From: Halorubrum trapanicum
GTDB taxonomy: Archaea; Halobacteriota; Halobacteria; Halobacteriales; Haloferacaceae
DNA: 64,000 bases
Reading direction: 5' to 3'
NCBI RefSeq assembly: GCF_017873555.1
Contig: NZ_JAGGKE010000001.1
Location: forward strand, 186,001-250,000
The position numbers and the translations under genes are program-made. A model generated the notes under the pieces. The model worked only from the letters and a program-made list of their open reading frames with translations, had not been told where the DNA came from and did no database searches. Positions 24,837 through 33,375 of this stretch are shown here, in pieces. The first letter of the stretch is position 1. Every line of letters starts with the position of its first letter.

Positions 24837-25673
24837 TCACTCGTCTCCGGTGGTCTCCTCTCGCTTTTTCCACTCCCGCCGCGGGTCCTCGCCGGTGAAC
24901 CACGTCGCGATCCCCTCGGGGTCGTCCTCGCGGAAGGCCCGCCGCCGGCTCCACTCGACGACCGTCTTCGCGAGCGTGATCGGGACGAGGAAAGGGAGGA
25001 GGACCGCTGCCGGCCCGAGCGCCCCCGCGACCGCGTCGAGCGTCCCGGATCCGAAGACGGCTTCGACCGAGATCAGCGCCACCGCGACCGCGGGGACGGC
25101 CAGCATCCCGATGGTGAGGTAAAAGGAGACGACGCGCTGGGCGGCCTCGACGACCATGTACGGCGACCGATCCTCGTAGGCCCGCTCCGCGAAGAACTCC
25201 CGGCGCACCTCCGCGACCTGCGCGAAGCAGACCCCGGCGGCCGCGAGTCCGACGGTCGGGGTGGCGTACGAGAGGGCGTCGCCGCCGACCCACGCGAGCG
25301 GGAACGCGAGGAAGAGAAAAATGCCGAGCGAGCGGACGACGACCCCGACGTTCCGGCGGTAGATCGGCGGGAGCCACGAGACGAGGTGAATCGGCTCCGG
25401 TTCCGTTCCCCACCGCTCCTCGTCGAGTTCGGTGTTCTCGGAGTAGCCGACGATGTAGAACGAGCGGTCCTCCAGATCGATCGGCCGCTCCGCGAACAGG
25501 GCGGCGACGCTGTGCGCGAGGACCAGCAAGACGACCTCGATCCAGTACACCGCGAGCAGTTCGCCGACGCGCCAGCCGAACGCGACGACGCCGACGAGCG
25601 GGAGGAGGTTGGTCGCGACCACGAGCGCGAGGGCCGACCGACTCCCGGCGGGAGGGCGAGCGCGGGGCATCAT
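24837..25673 (-). CDS. DUF6498-like multi-pass membrane protein
   Basis: A 278-aa membrane protein with about six hydrophobic segments. The N-terminus has FGWRVGELLAVYWIEVVLLV, the block I associate with DUF6498 proteins, then a cytosolic loop and further helices; the C-terminus is charged (EDPRREWKKREETTGDE). Function unknown. CTTTTATTC about 30 nt upstream on the minus strand supports the start at 25673. Confidence 0.68.
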   Translation of the reverse strand: MMPRARPPAGSRSALALVVATNLLPLVGVVAFGWRVGELLAVYWIEVVLLVLAHSVAALFAERPIDLEDRSFYIVGYSENTELDEERWGTEPEPIHLVSWLPPIYRRNVGVVVRSLGIFLFLAFPLAWVGGDALSYATPTVGLAAAGVCFAQVAEVRREFFAERAYEDRSPYMVVEAAQRVVSFYLTIGMLAVPAVAVALISVEAVFGSGTLDAVAGALGPAAVLLPFLVPITLAKTVVEWSRRRAFREDDPEGIATWFTGEDPRREWKKREETTGDE

Positions 25674-25804
25674 CTACCGGAGTCCAGATGTCGGCGAGAA
25701 TAAAAGTTCCCGGTTCCGTCGGGGTCGACGCGGAGCCGCCTCGCCCTGTACGCGACGCCTCGCCCGACCCGACCGCTTTTGTCCGCCCGTCGGAACACTC
25801 GCGT

Positions 25805-26089
25805 ATGCCCGCCGATCTGGAGGAGAAGACGGACCGGTACGAGCGGATGCTCGCGGACGCGCTGGCGGCCGCGGAGCCGCGACCGCCGGCCGACACGCCG
25901 CTCGGCGAGGCCGCCGCCGACGTGACCGAGATGGCCGAGTCGTACCTCGACGACGGCCGGCACTTCCGCGACGACGGCGACCCGGTGAACGCGCTCGCCT
26001 CGTACTCGTACGGCTACGGCTGGCTGGACGCCGGGGTCCGGCTCGGATTGTTCGCCGTGCCCGACGACACCGAACTGTTCACGACCTGA
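25805..26089 (+). CDS. DUF357 family small helical protein
   Basis: A 94-aa protein: LEEKTDRYERMLADALAAAE, then a conserved-looking AESYLDDGRHFRDDGDPVNALASYSYGYGW segment (TPR-like helical hairpin). This is the DUF357 family of archaea, of unknown role. Start ATG 25805 is chosen because the upstream extension crosses the divergent promoter region; a TATA-like GCTTTTG lies about 25 nt before it. Confidence 0.75.
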   Translation: MPADLEEKTDRYERMLADALAAAEPRPPADTPLGEAAADVTEMAESYLDDGRHFRDDGDPVNALASYSYGYGWLDAGVRLGLFAVPDDTELFTT

Positions 26090-26162
26090 GTGAGGGTGAC
26101 CAACGGGTCGCGCGACCTCCGCCGAGGGACGCGCTTAAGCGGCGACGCCCGCCACTGACGGC

Positions 26163-27281
26163 ATGGACGAACTCGCGGACCTGACCGAGCGGCTCGTCTC
26201 GATCCCGTCCCACGAGGACGAGACGGCCGCGGGCGACGCGATCGAGGAGTGGCTGCGCGCGGAGACGGACGCGACGGTCGAGCGCGACGACGCCGGCAAC
26301 GTCCTCGCGTTCGCGGGCGCGACCGACGACCCCGACGCCGACTCGCTCGCCCTCGTCGGCCACCACGACGTCGTGCCGCCGGCGCCCGAGCAGACGACGG
26401 GCGAGGGGACGGACGGCGAGTACGTGGTCGAGCGCCGCGACGGCCGGATCTACGGGCGCGGAACTGCCGACATGAAGGGGTCGGTCGCGGCCGCGATGTG
26501 CGCCTTCCGCGACGCGGCGCCGCCCGCGGGCCGCGAGCTGATCTTCGCGTCGTTCGTCGGCGAGGAGGTCGGCGGCGATGGCGCGCGACACGCGATCGAC
26601 GCCGGGTTCGCGCCGGACCGGGCGGTCGTCGCCGAGGGGTCGACGAACTACTCGAAGCCGGGCGTCACGGACGTGGTCGTCGCCCACCGCGGGCGCCGGG
26701 GGTCGCGGCTCGTCGCGCGCGGCGAGGCAGCCCACGCCTCGGAGCCGGAGGCGGGCGAGAACGCGATCTACCGCGCCTGCGACGCCATCGACGGGGTCCG
26801 CGACCTCGACACGCCGCGGGCGACGGTCCTTGGGAACGACGTGTCGGGGTCGCTCGCGGTCACGATCGTCGACGGCGGCGAGACGTGGAATGTGATCCCC
26901 GAGCGCTGCGAGGCGACCGTCGACGAGCGGACGGTCCCGGGCGGCTACGCCGACTTGGAGGGCGTCGCAGACGCGGTGCCGGGCGTCGAGCTCGTCGTCG
27001 ATCAGGACCTCCCGCCGATGGCCTGCGGCGACGCCGCGTTCGCGGACGCCGCGCTCGACGTCGCCCGCGCGGTCCACGACGAGCGCGGCCTCGACGCGCC
27101 GGAGCAAGTCACCAAGCCCCACGCGACCGACGCGGGGTGGCTCGCGCAGGCGGGAACCGACTGCCTCGTCTGCGGCGCCTCCGAGCCGGGGGAGGCGCAC
27201 ACCGACACGGAGAGCGCGAGCGTCGACGTCCTCGACCGCTGCTACCGGATTTACACCGGTATCGCCGAGCGGGAGTTGTAG
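26163..27281 (+). CDS. M20 family metallopeptidase (ArgE/DapE-like)
   Basis: A 372-aa zinc deacylase/peptidase: metal ligands in [10 protein letters not shown] (His, Asp), [10 protein letters not shown] (bridging Asp) and [11 protein letters not shown] (catalytic Glu with metal Glu), plus the lid domain around [18 protein letters not shown] and the C-terminal EAHTDTES His ligand. The family removes N-acyl groups from amino acids; whether this one works in lysine or arginine synthesis cannot be told, and no pathway neighbours are present. Confidence 0.85.
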   Translation: MDELADLTERLVSIPSHEDETAAGDAIEEWLRAETDATVERDDAGNVLAFAGATDDPDADSLALVGHHDVVPPAPEQTTGEGTDGEYVVERRDGRIYGRGTADMKGSVAAAMCAFRDAAPPAGRELIFASFVGEEVGGDGARHAIDAGFAPDRAVVAEGSTNYSKPGVTDVVVAHRGRRGSRLVARGEAAHASEPEAGENAIYRACDAIDGVRDLDTPRATVLGNDVSGSLAVTIVDGGETWNVIPERCEATVDERTVPGGYADLEGVADAVPGVELVVDQDLPPMACGDAAFADAALDVARAVHDERGLDAPEQVTKPHATDAGWLAQAGTDCLVCGASEPGEAHTDTESASVDVLDRCYRIYTGIAEREL

Positions 27282-27365
27282 CAGTTCAGCGGGGATCACG
27301 GCTCGGGCCGATCGGGCCCCGTGGGCCGATCCACTCGGCTCGCGCCCGACCCCGTATGGAAGGGG

Positions 27366-27373
27366 TTTTATGC
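27366..27373 (+). promoter_or_regulatory. TATA box of the L39e-L31e-aIF6 operon
   Basis: TTTTATGC 25-32 nt before the L39e ATG. Confidence 0.5.
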
Positions 27374-27397
27374 GCCCCGCGGAAAGTGTGCGCCACT

Positions 27398-27550
27398 ATG
27401 GGAGACAAGTCGAAGGCTCAAAAGAAGCGTCTGGCGAAGACGGAGCGCCAGAACACCCGCGTCCCCGCGTGGGTCATGATGAAGACGGACATGAACGTGA
27501 CGCGAAACCCCAAGCGGCGCAACTGGCGCCGGAACGACCTGGACGAGTAA
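27398..27550 (+). CDS. rpl39e: 50S ribosomal protein L39e
   Basis: A 50-aa basic protein ([20 protein letters not shown] ... [12 protein letters not shown]) lining the ribosomal exit tunnel. Full length for the family. Its stop is directly followed by the L31e ATG. Confidence 0.96.
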   Translation: MGDKSKAQKKRLAKTERQNTRVPAWVMMKTDMNVTRNPKRRNWRRNDLDE

Positions 27551-27829
27551 ATGTCGACGAACGACTTCGAGGAGCGCGTCGTCACCGTCCCGCTCCGCGA
27601 CGCCAAGGACAAGCCCGTCCAGCAGCGCGCCGACTACGCCATGAAGATCACGCGCCAGCACCTCGCCAAGCACTTCTCCGTCGACGAGGACGACGTGATC
27701 ATCGACGGCTCCGTCAACGAGGCCGTCTGGACGAACGGGCGGCAGAACCCGCCCAGCACGGTGCGGGTCCGCGCGGCTCGGTTCGTCGAGGACGGCGAGC
27801 CGGTCGTCGAGGCCGAGCACGCCGAGTAA
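27551..27829 (+). CDS. rpl31e: 50S ribosomal protein L31e
   Basis: A 92-aa protein: [33 protein letters not shown], and [19 protein letters not shown], the family signature. Located between L39e (0 bp) and aIF6 (1 bp). Confidence 0.96.
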   Translation: MSTNDFEERVVTVPLRDAKDKPVQQRADYAMKITRQHLAKHFSVDEDDVIIDGSVNEAVWTNGRQNPPSTVRVRAARFVEDGEPVVEAEHAE

Positions 27830-27830
27830 C

Positions 27831-28496
27831 GTGTTACGGGCGACCTTCACCGGCTCGTCGTACGTGGGCGTGTTCGCCCGCGCCGTCGACGACATCCTCC
27901 TGATCCGGCCGGACGTCGACGAGGCGCTCGCCGAGGACCTCGGGGCGGAACTCGGCGCCGAGCCGCTGCCCACGACCGTCGGGCGGTCCAACACGGTCGG
28001 GGCCCTCGCGACGGGCAACGAGAGCGGCGTCCTCGTCTCTGCGCGCGCGAGCGAACGCGAGAAAGAGCGGATCGCGGACGTCGCCGGCGTCCCGGTGCGC
28101 GAACTCCCGGGCGAGATCAACGCCGCCGGCAACGTCGTCCTCGCGAACGACTACGGCGCGTACGTCCACCCGGACCTCTCGCGCGAGGCGGTCCAGACGA
28201 TCAAAGACGCCCTCGACGTCCCCGTGACTCGCGGCGACCTCGGCGGCGTCCGGACCGTCGGCACCGCGGCGGTCGCCAACAACACGGGCGTGCTCTGTCA
28301 CCCCCAATCGACCGAGTCGGAGCTTCAGGCCGTCGAGGAGGCGCTCGACGTCCGCGCCGACCTCGGCACCGTCAACTACGGCGCGCCGCTCGTCGGCTCC
28401 GGTCTCGTCGCCACCGACGAGGGGTACGTCGTCGGCGAGGACACGACCGGTCCCGAGCTGGGCCGGATCGAGGAGACGCTCGGCTTCATCGACTGA
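27831..28496 (+). CDS. eif6: Translation initiation factor aIF-6
   Basis: A 221-aa pentein-fold factor that binds the large subunit and stops premature joining. Repeated pseudo-symmetric blocks: [54 protein letters not shown] start one base after the L31e stop. In most archaea LX, prefoldin alpha and FtsY follow at once; here the operon ends and these lie inverted at 35544-37306. Confidence 0.94.
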   Translation: MLRATFTGSSYVGVFARAVDDILLIRPDVDEALAEDLGAELGAEPLPTTVGRSNTVGALATGNESGVLVSARASEREKERIADVAGVPVRELPGEINAAGNVVLANDYGAYVHPDLSREAVQTIKDALDVPVTRGDLGGVRTVGTAAVANNTGVLCHPQSTESELQAVEEALDVRADLGTVNYGAPLVGSGLVATDEGYVVGEDTTGPELGRIEETLGFID

Positions 28497-28716
28497 GCTT
28501 CCGACCTCTCTCGGAGCCTATCATCGCGATCTCGCGGAGCTGGCCAAAGTGATGTTTCGTCAGTCCCAGTCCGGAGAGCCGCTACGGAACCGCGTGGTTT
28601 GACCAGATTAACTTTATGACATGAATCTCCGGACCTTTCCGGAGGACTGGTGTGGTGTAGTAGCCCCATCATTCGAGCAGCTTCCGTGAAGCGGTCGAAC
28701 GCCCACGAGTGTAACC
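28497..28716. other. Gene-free 220-bp junction after aIF-6
   Basis: No gene seen. It holds a perfect hairpin, CTCCGG at 28627-28632 and CCGGAG at 28639-28644 around a 6-base loop, and a longer inverted match of GTCCGGAGA (28569-28577) with TCTCCGGAC (28626-28634). AACTTTATGAC near 28610 is TATA-like. It is the boundary of the accessory block and may be a scar of rearrangement. Confidence 0.4.
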
Positions 28717-29388
28717 TCACAAGCGTCTCTGCCGTTTGACGGCCTTCACCTCGAAGAGGGAGTCGTCGGACAGGACGGCCTGGACGCGGCCGTGCCAGAC
28801 TTCTGCGAACAGTTCACGGTCCGCCTCGCTCGCCGTCCCTTCGACGATCCGTCGGAGGTTGTCGACTGCCGGCCCGCCGTCCGGAACGTCGCCGACGTGG
28901 TAGGTAACCTCGACGGCGTCGCCGGTGTCACTCCGGCGGAACCTGAACGTGGGGTCGGCACTATCGGGGTCGAACGCGTCGAACGTCAGCGTGTTCCGGC
29001 GATCACCGTAGCCCCCGGCGAGCCCGCGAAAGCCGTCTTCCTGTGCGGCGCCGGTCACGAACGAGATGAGACGCCCCATCACCCCGTAGGCGGCGTCGTC
29101 TCGCGGTCCGCCAGCGAGTACTTCGATCTCGCTGCGGATAGGGAGTTCGTCGGGATACAGCGCGGCGAGACCCAACTGGGCGACGCGGTAGGCGCCCGAG
29201 GCGGTCGGACAGGAGTGACCCGCCGCCTTCACCACGTCCTCGTAGGTGACGACGAAGGGGTCGCCGGGGTCGAGGACGGCGAGCGCTTCCGCGACGGGGT
29301 CGCGGACGCGGATCGGTTCGACGTCGTATTCGACGGCCCAGCTCTCCTCGGTTCGGTTCGTATCAGTCGGATTCGTGTTTCCTGACAT
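28717..29388 (-). CDS. FmdE-like Cys/His protein next to the metal ATPase
   Basis: A 223-aa protein whose central part matches the FmdE family: AAGHSCPTASGAYRVAQLGL (GHSCP metal-ligand motif), IRSEIEVLAGGPRDDAAYGV, and GFRGLAGGYGDRRNTLTFD. FmdE was named from formylmethanofuran dehydrogenase operons, but free relatives occur in non-methanogens; here it sits on the same strand 29 bp after the P1B ATPase and may be a metal-binding or redox accessory. The C-terminus ends in basic KAVKRQRRL. Role inferred. Confidence 0.7.
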   Translation of the reverse strand: MSGNTNPTDTNRTEESWAVEYDVEPIRVRDPVAEALAVLDPGDPFVVTYEDVVKAAGHSCPTASGAYRVAQLGLAALYPDELPIRSEIEVLAGGPRDDAAYGVMGRLISFVTGAAQEDGFRGLAGGYGDRRNTLTFDAFDPDSADPTFRFRRSDTGDAVEVTYHVGDVPDGGPAVDNLRRIVEGTASEADRELFAEVWHGRVQAVLSDDSLFEVKAVKRQRRL

Positions 29389-29417
29389 CGTGAGTCGTCC
29401 GTTTGTATTCGGTCTGC

Positions 29418-31343
29418 TCAGTACCGCAGTAGGCGCATGCCGTTACCGATCACGGCGAGGACGCTGGCCTCGTGGACGAGCATCCCGAGCGCGAGGGTGA
29501 CGTAGCTCGTCAACACGCCGGCCAGCAGCAGCGTTACCACGACGAGGGCCAGCCCGACGTTCTCGTAGATGTTCCGCCGCGCGGCCTTGCTCAGTTTCAC
29601 CGCGTAGGGGATCCGATCGAGGTCGTCGGCCATCAGCGCGATGTCGGCGGTTTCGATGGCGGTGTCGGTGCCGGCGGCGCCCATCGCGATACCGACGTCG
29701 GCGGTCGCCAGCGCCGGCGCGTCGTTGATGCCGTCCCCGACCATCGCCACGACGTGGTCCGCCTCGCGGTACTCCGTGATGATGTCCTGTTTGTCCTCGG
29801 GCAGGAGCGCCGCGCGGTAGTCGTCGATGCCGACTTCCTCGGCGACCGCCCTGGCCGTCCCCTCGTTGTCGCCGGTGAGCATCACCGTCTCGATGCCCGC
29901 CTCCTGAAGCTCTCGGACAACGCCGGGCGCGGCCTCCCGCAGTCCGTCCCGCAGGGCGATCGCACCGACGACGCCGCCGTCTCGAACGACGTGGACGACG
30001 GTCTCTCCGCTCTCCTCGCACTCGCGGACGTACTCGGCGATTTCGTCGGAAACGTCGATCCCGCGCTCGTCGAGCAACGCGCGGTTCCCGACGACGATGT
30101 CGCGGCCGTCGTGGCCGGCGACGACGCCCTTCCCGGCGACCACGTCGAAGTCGTCCGGCTCGGGGAGCGAGCGCGCGTCCGGGGACGCCGATTCGGCGTC
30201 AGTCCGGGAAACCGTCGTTCCGCCATCGGTCGCGGGCGTCAGGCGGTCCCGTGCCGCGCTACGAATAGCGTCGCCCAGGTGGTGCTCGCTCCGCTTCTCG
30301 GCGATGGCCGCGAGCTCCAGCACCTCGTCGGGGTCGGTGTCGAACCCCTCGACGGCAGCGACTGCCGTCTCGCCTTTCGTGAGCGTCCCGGTCTTGTCGA
30401 AGGCGACCAAGTCGATCCGGCCGGCCCGTTCGAGGTGCTCGCCGCCCTTCATGAGAACGCCCGACCGGGCGGCGTTGCCGACGGCCGAGACGATGCTGAC
30501 CGGGGGACCGATGACCAGGGCGCCCGGACACCCGATGACCAACAGCGTCAGCGACAGGATCGCGTTCTGTGTGACCGCATACGCTCCGACGGCGAGCACG
30601 ATGATGGCCGGCGTGTAGTACCGCGCGAACCGGTCGATAAGGCTCTCAGTGGGCGACTGTGCCTCCTGCGCCTCCTCGACCCGTCGAATGATCCGTTGGA
30701 GCGTCGTGTCCGTGCCGGCACCGGTGGTCCTGACTTCCAGCGCCCCTTCCTGATTGATCGTGCCGGCGTACACCTCGTCGCCGTCGGCCTTGTGAACGGG
30801 CGCGCTCTCGCCGGTGACCGGCGCCTGATTGACGGCGGTCTCCCCGTCGATCACGTCGCCGTCCACGGGGATCTTCTCGCCGGGTCTGACGATGACGACC
30901 TCGCCCGCTTCGACCTCGCGGGCGGGCACCTCCCTCTGTTCGCCGTCACGGCGCACGGTGGCCGTGTCGGGCGTCATCTCGAGGAGTTCTTCGAGCGCGT
31001 TGCGCGTCTTCCGCATCGTCCGCCCTTCGAGGTACGACCCCAGCGCGAACAGGAAGACCACCGCGGCGGCCTCCCAGTAGGAGCCGATGGCGATGGCACC
31101 GATCGCCGCGAGCGTCACGAGCGTCTTGACGCCGAGCGTTCGGCTCTTCACCTCGTGGTAAGCGGCCTTTGCGATGTCGTAACCGCCGACGATCGCCGCG
31201 AGAATCAGGGTCGCGGTGCTCACGGTGTCGAGGGCGGGGACGTAGCCGAGGCTCCAGCCGCCGGCGTAGAGGAGGCCGCTCACCGCGACGATGACGGCCT
31301 TCCGGTGTTTGCGGTAGTACCGTTTGACTGATCGGGGATCCAT
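29418..31343 (-). CDS. P1B-type heavy-metal translocating ATPase (unusual CPG)
   Basis: A 641-aa metal pump. Seen: actuator PVTGES (175-180), transmembrane metal motif VIGCPGALVIGPP (CPG at 272-274, where most family members have CPC or SPC), phosphorylation motif DKTGT (316-320), nucleotide-domain SEHHLG in place of the usual SEHPLA, hinge MVGDGINDAPALA, and C-terminal HEASVLAVIGNGMRLLR. No fused metal-binding domain; a separate HMA protein is encoded 13 bp upstream. ATG at 31343 is the natural start (MDPRSVKRYYRK). The metal is not certain; the Asp-Cys pair of the HMA partner favours Zn/Cd over Cu. Confidence 0.87.
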   Translation of the reverse strand: MDPRSVKRYYRKHRKAVIVAVSGLLYAGGWSLGYVPALDTVSTATLILAAIVGGYDIAKAAYHEVKSRTLGVKTLVTLAAIGAIAIGSYWEAAAVVFLFALGSYLEGRTMRKTRNALEELLEMTPDTATVRRDGEQREVPAREVEAGEVVIVRPGEKIPVDGDVIDGETAVNQAPVTGESAPVHKADGDEVYAGTINQEGALEVRTTGAGTDTTLQRIIRRVEEAQEAQSPTESLIDRFARYYTPAIIVLAVGAYAVTQNAILSLTLLVIGCPGALVIGPPVSIVSAVGNAARSGVLMKGGEHLERAGRIDLVAFDKTGTLTKGETAVAAVEGFDTDPDEVLELAAIAEKRSEHHLGDAIRSAARDRLTPATDGGTTVSRTDAESASPDARSLPEPDDFDVVAGKGVVAGHDGRDIVVGNRALLDERGIDVSDEIAEYVRECEESGETVVHVVRDGGVVGAIALRDGLREAAPGVVRELQEAGIETVMLTGDNEGTARAVAEEVGIDDYRAALLPEDKQDIITEYREADHVVAMVGDGINDAPALATADVGIAMGAAGTDTAIETADIALMADDLDRIPYAVKLSKAARRNIYENVGLALVVVTLLLAGVLTSYVTLALGMLVHEASVLAVIGNGMRLLRY

Positions 31344-31356
31344 ACCGGACACCTCG

Positions 31357-31569
31357 TTAGGCGGGCTTGGGCGTGTAGCCCTGGGTTTCGATGATCTGTT
31401 CGAACGCGTCCGGGCCGGTGACGGCGGCGTCGTAGCGGATCTCGACGCGACCGGTCGAGTAGTGAACCGCAACGCTCTCGACGCCCTCGACGTTCGCGAG
31501 AGCGCGTTCGACGGTGCTCGCACAGCTCGGACAGTCGAAGTCCATCACGCGGAATTGGGTTTCGCTCAT
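31357..31569 (-). CDS. Free-standing HMA metal-binding protein (metallochaperone)
   Basis: A 70-aa ferredoxin-like heavy-metal-associated domain, MDFDCPSCASTVERALANVE with Cys13 and Cys16. The residue before the first Cys is Asp, as in ZntA-type Zn/Cd domains (GMDCxxC), rather than Thr as in Cu chaperones. First gene of the ATPase operon; probably delivers metal to the ATPase, which lacks its own domain. Confidence 0.88.
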   Translation of the reverse strand: MSETQFRVMDFDCPSCASTVERALANVEGVESVAVHYSTGRVEIRYDAAVTGPDAFEQIIETQGYTPKPA

Positions 31570-31598
31570 TACAGTTCGACGTAGCGCCCGTACCCACT

Positions 31599-31613
31599 AA
31601 TATATTTTTTAAA
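31599..31613 (-). promoter_or_regulatory. Promoter of the HMA-ATPase operon
   Basis: An AT-only run (TTTAAAAAATATATTA on the minus strand) 30-44 nt before the HMA ATG. The 186-bp divergent gap is the likely operator region for the adjacent ArsR-like regulator. Confidence 0.5.
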
Positions 31614-31720
31614 TGATATGTTTGAATTTCGATACGGAGCGTTTGAGCGGACAAACGGGTCGTCTCGGGCTTCGGCGAGTCGCCGGAAGCGGGCGTCAGA
31701 CGGGGTTGAGACACCGGTCG

Positions 31721-31730
31721 TTACTACTTA
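31721..31730 (+). promoter_or_regulatory. Promoter of the ArsR-like regulator
   Basis: TTACTACTTA lies 26-35 nt before the ATG at 31756. Confidence 0.4.
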
Positions 31731-31755
31731 GCGTGTCCACGGCGTCGACTCACGC

Positions 31756-32298
31756 ATGAGCACGTCCAACGGGACAGAACTCGAGGACATCGCCGTTCGA
31801 GACACTCGGGTGTCCGATGCCATCGACGAACCGATGCGGGCGATGATTCTCGATATCCTCGCTGACGAGACGCTACCGGCAAGCGGGGTCCATCGCCGCC
31901 TCGCTGACAGGGGTGTCGACCGGACGGAGAACACTGTTCGCCATCACATCAACGAACTCCGGGACGCGGGGCTGGTCGACGTCGTCCGCTTCGAGGAGGG
32001 GCGCGGCGGGACGACAAAACACTACGGGGCGAACACGACCGTCCTCTCGTACTCGCTCCCGGACTCGGCCGACCCCGATATCGAGGAACTGATCGAAGCC
32101 GTCCGACCGGAGGTCGAGACGGCGCTCGCCGCGCTGACCGACGAATACGGCGACGTAATCGACGACATCACCGGAGCGATGGAGCCCTGTGAGCACTGTC
32201 GAACGCAGAAATACGAGACGTACGTCCTGTTGACCGTCTTACGACGAGCGTTCGTCGAGGCGTATCACGACGGACACGTTCAGTCCGATCGGCACTGA
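31756..32298 (+). CDS. ArsR-like winged-helix metal-responsive regulator
   Basis: A 180-aa regulator: winged helix at about residues 20-90 (EPMRAMILDILADETLPASG, RTENTVRHHINELRDAGLVD) and a C-terminal domain with CEHC at about 154-157 and terminal His residues (YHDGHVQSDRH), a plausible metal site. It is divergent from the HMA-ATPase operon across a shared 186-bp region and probably controls it. Metal specificity unknown. Confidence 0.8.
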   Translation: MSTSNGTELEDIAVRDTRVSDAIDEPMRAMILDILADETLPASGVHRRLADRGVDRTENTVRHHINELRDAGLVDVVRFEEGRGGTTKHYGANTTVLSYSLPDSADPDIEELIEAVRPEVETALAALTDEYGDVIDDITGAMEPCEHCRTQKYETYVLLTVLRRAFVEAYHDGHVQSDRH

Positions 32299-32405
32299 AC
32301 CCCGGTCCGGCGGGACGGTTCCTGCTGCCCCCCGTGGTCGATTCGACGATCGGACGCGAACGACACGACGCTGAGAGGAGGCGGGCGGCGAGACACCGTG
32401 TCACT

Positions 32406-32412
32406 CATATAT
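32406..32412 (+). promoter_or_regulatory. TATA box of the PAP2 gene
   Basis: CATATAT 25-31 nt before the ATG at 32437; this spacing selects 32437 over the GTG at 32398, which would precede the box. Confidence 0.55.
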
Positions 32413-32436
32413 CGCGACGACAGTGTGAAAACGACG

Positions 32437-33300
32437 ATGGCGCTCCTCGAAGTGACCGCTGCCACCGGCATTTCCGTCGTCGCCGGGACGGCGGTCACAG
32501 CCCTCCTCTGTATCGGGCCTCGACAGGTGTCCCGGGCGATGACCGACGTCGACGACCGCCTCCGCGAGATAGCCCCCTACCTCGGAGCGGCGCTCGCGCT
32601 GCTCGCTGTCAAACAGATCACGCAGGGGTATCGGCTGCGGCTCTCGCGCGCGCTCGATTGGAACATCACCGACGAGCTGTACGCGCTGGAAGGCGAATTC
32701 GTAGCGAGCCTTCAGAGCCTGACGCCGGACGCGACGCTGGAGTTCTTCACGGTGAGCTACATGGTCGGGTTCGCGTTCCTCCTCGTCGCGGCGCCGGTGA
32801 CGTACTTCCTCTCGGAGGGGCACGGACGGCGACACCTGAAGGAGCTGCTCGTCGCGTACATGCTGAACTACGCGGTCGGCACCGTCTGTTACACGCTGTT
32901 CATCTCGTACGGGCCGCGGAACCACCTGGAGACGGTGTCCGGGCTGATGTATCGGGTCTACCCGCAGACGCAGGACCTCACGGCGGCGGTCGCGTCGAAC
33001 ACGAACGTGTTCCCGTCGCTCCACACCTCGCTGTCGGTGGCCGTCCTCGCCGTCGCGTGGCGCTCGCGGCGGACCCACCCCCGGTGGACGCCCGCCGCCG
33101 CCGCGGTCGCGGCCGCCGTTGTGTTCTCCACGATGTACCTCGGTATCCACTGGCTCACCGACGTCGTCGTCGGCGCCGCGCTCGGCGTCGGATCTGTGTC
33201 CGCCGCGGCGCGGATCGTCGATCGCGCCGAGTCGGGGTCGGCCGCTTCTCGCCCCGGCGGCGAACGCGAGAAGCCGACCGGGCGGCCCGGCGACGACTGA
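32437..33300 (+). CDS. PAP2-superfamily membrane phosphatase/transferase
   Basis: A 287-aa multi-pass protein. PAP2 catalytic motifs: NVFPSLHTSLSVAVLAVAWR (SLHTS) and YLGIHWLTDVVVGAALG with the general-base His. The architecture (long N-terminal half with about four helices, late PAP2 motifs) is like the inositol-phosphoceramide synthase/AUR1 branch, which works on lipid phosphates. Start at 32437 from the TATA box. A charged tail of about 30 residues ends the protein. Confidence 0.8.
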   Translation: MALLEVTAATGISVVAGTAVTALLCIGPRQVSRAMTDVDDRLREIAPYLGAALALLAVKQITQGYRLRLSRALDWNITDELYALEGEFVASLQSLTPDATLEFFTVSYMVGFAFLLVAAPVTYFLSEGHGRRHLKELLVAYMLNYAVGTVCYTLFISYGPRNHLETVSGLMYRVYPQTQDLTAAVASNTNVFPSLHTSLSVAVLAVAWRSRRTHPRWTPAAAAVAAAVVFSTMYLGIHWLTDVVVGAALGVGSVSAAARIVDRAESGSAASRPGGEREKPTGRPGDD

Positions 33301-33375
33301 CGAGGCGCGCGGACGAGGGGAACGCCGCTCTCGTCAGCGGACACACTCAAGTGCCGACGTTCGGCATGGATTCGT

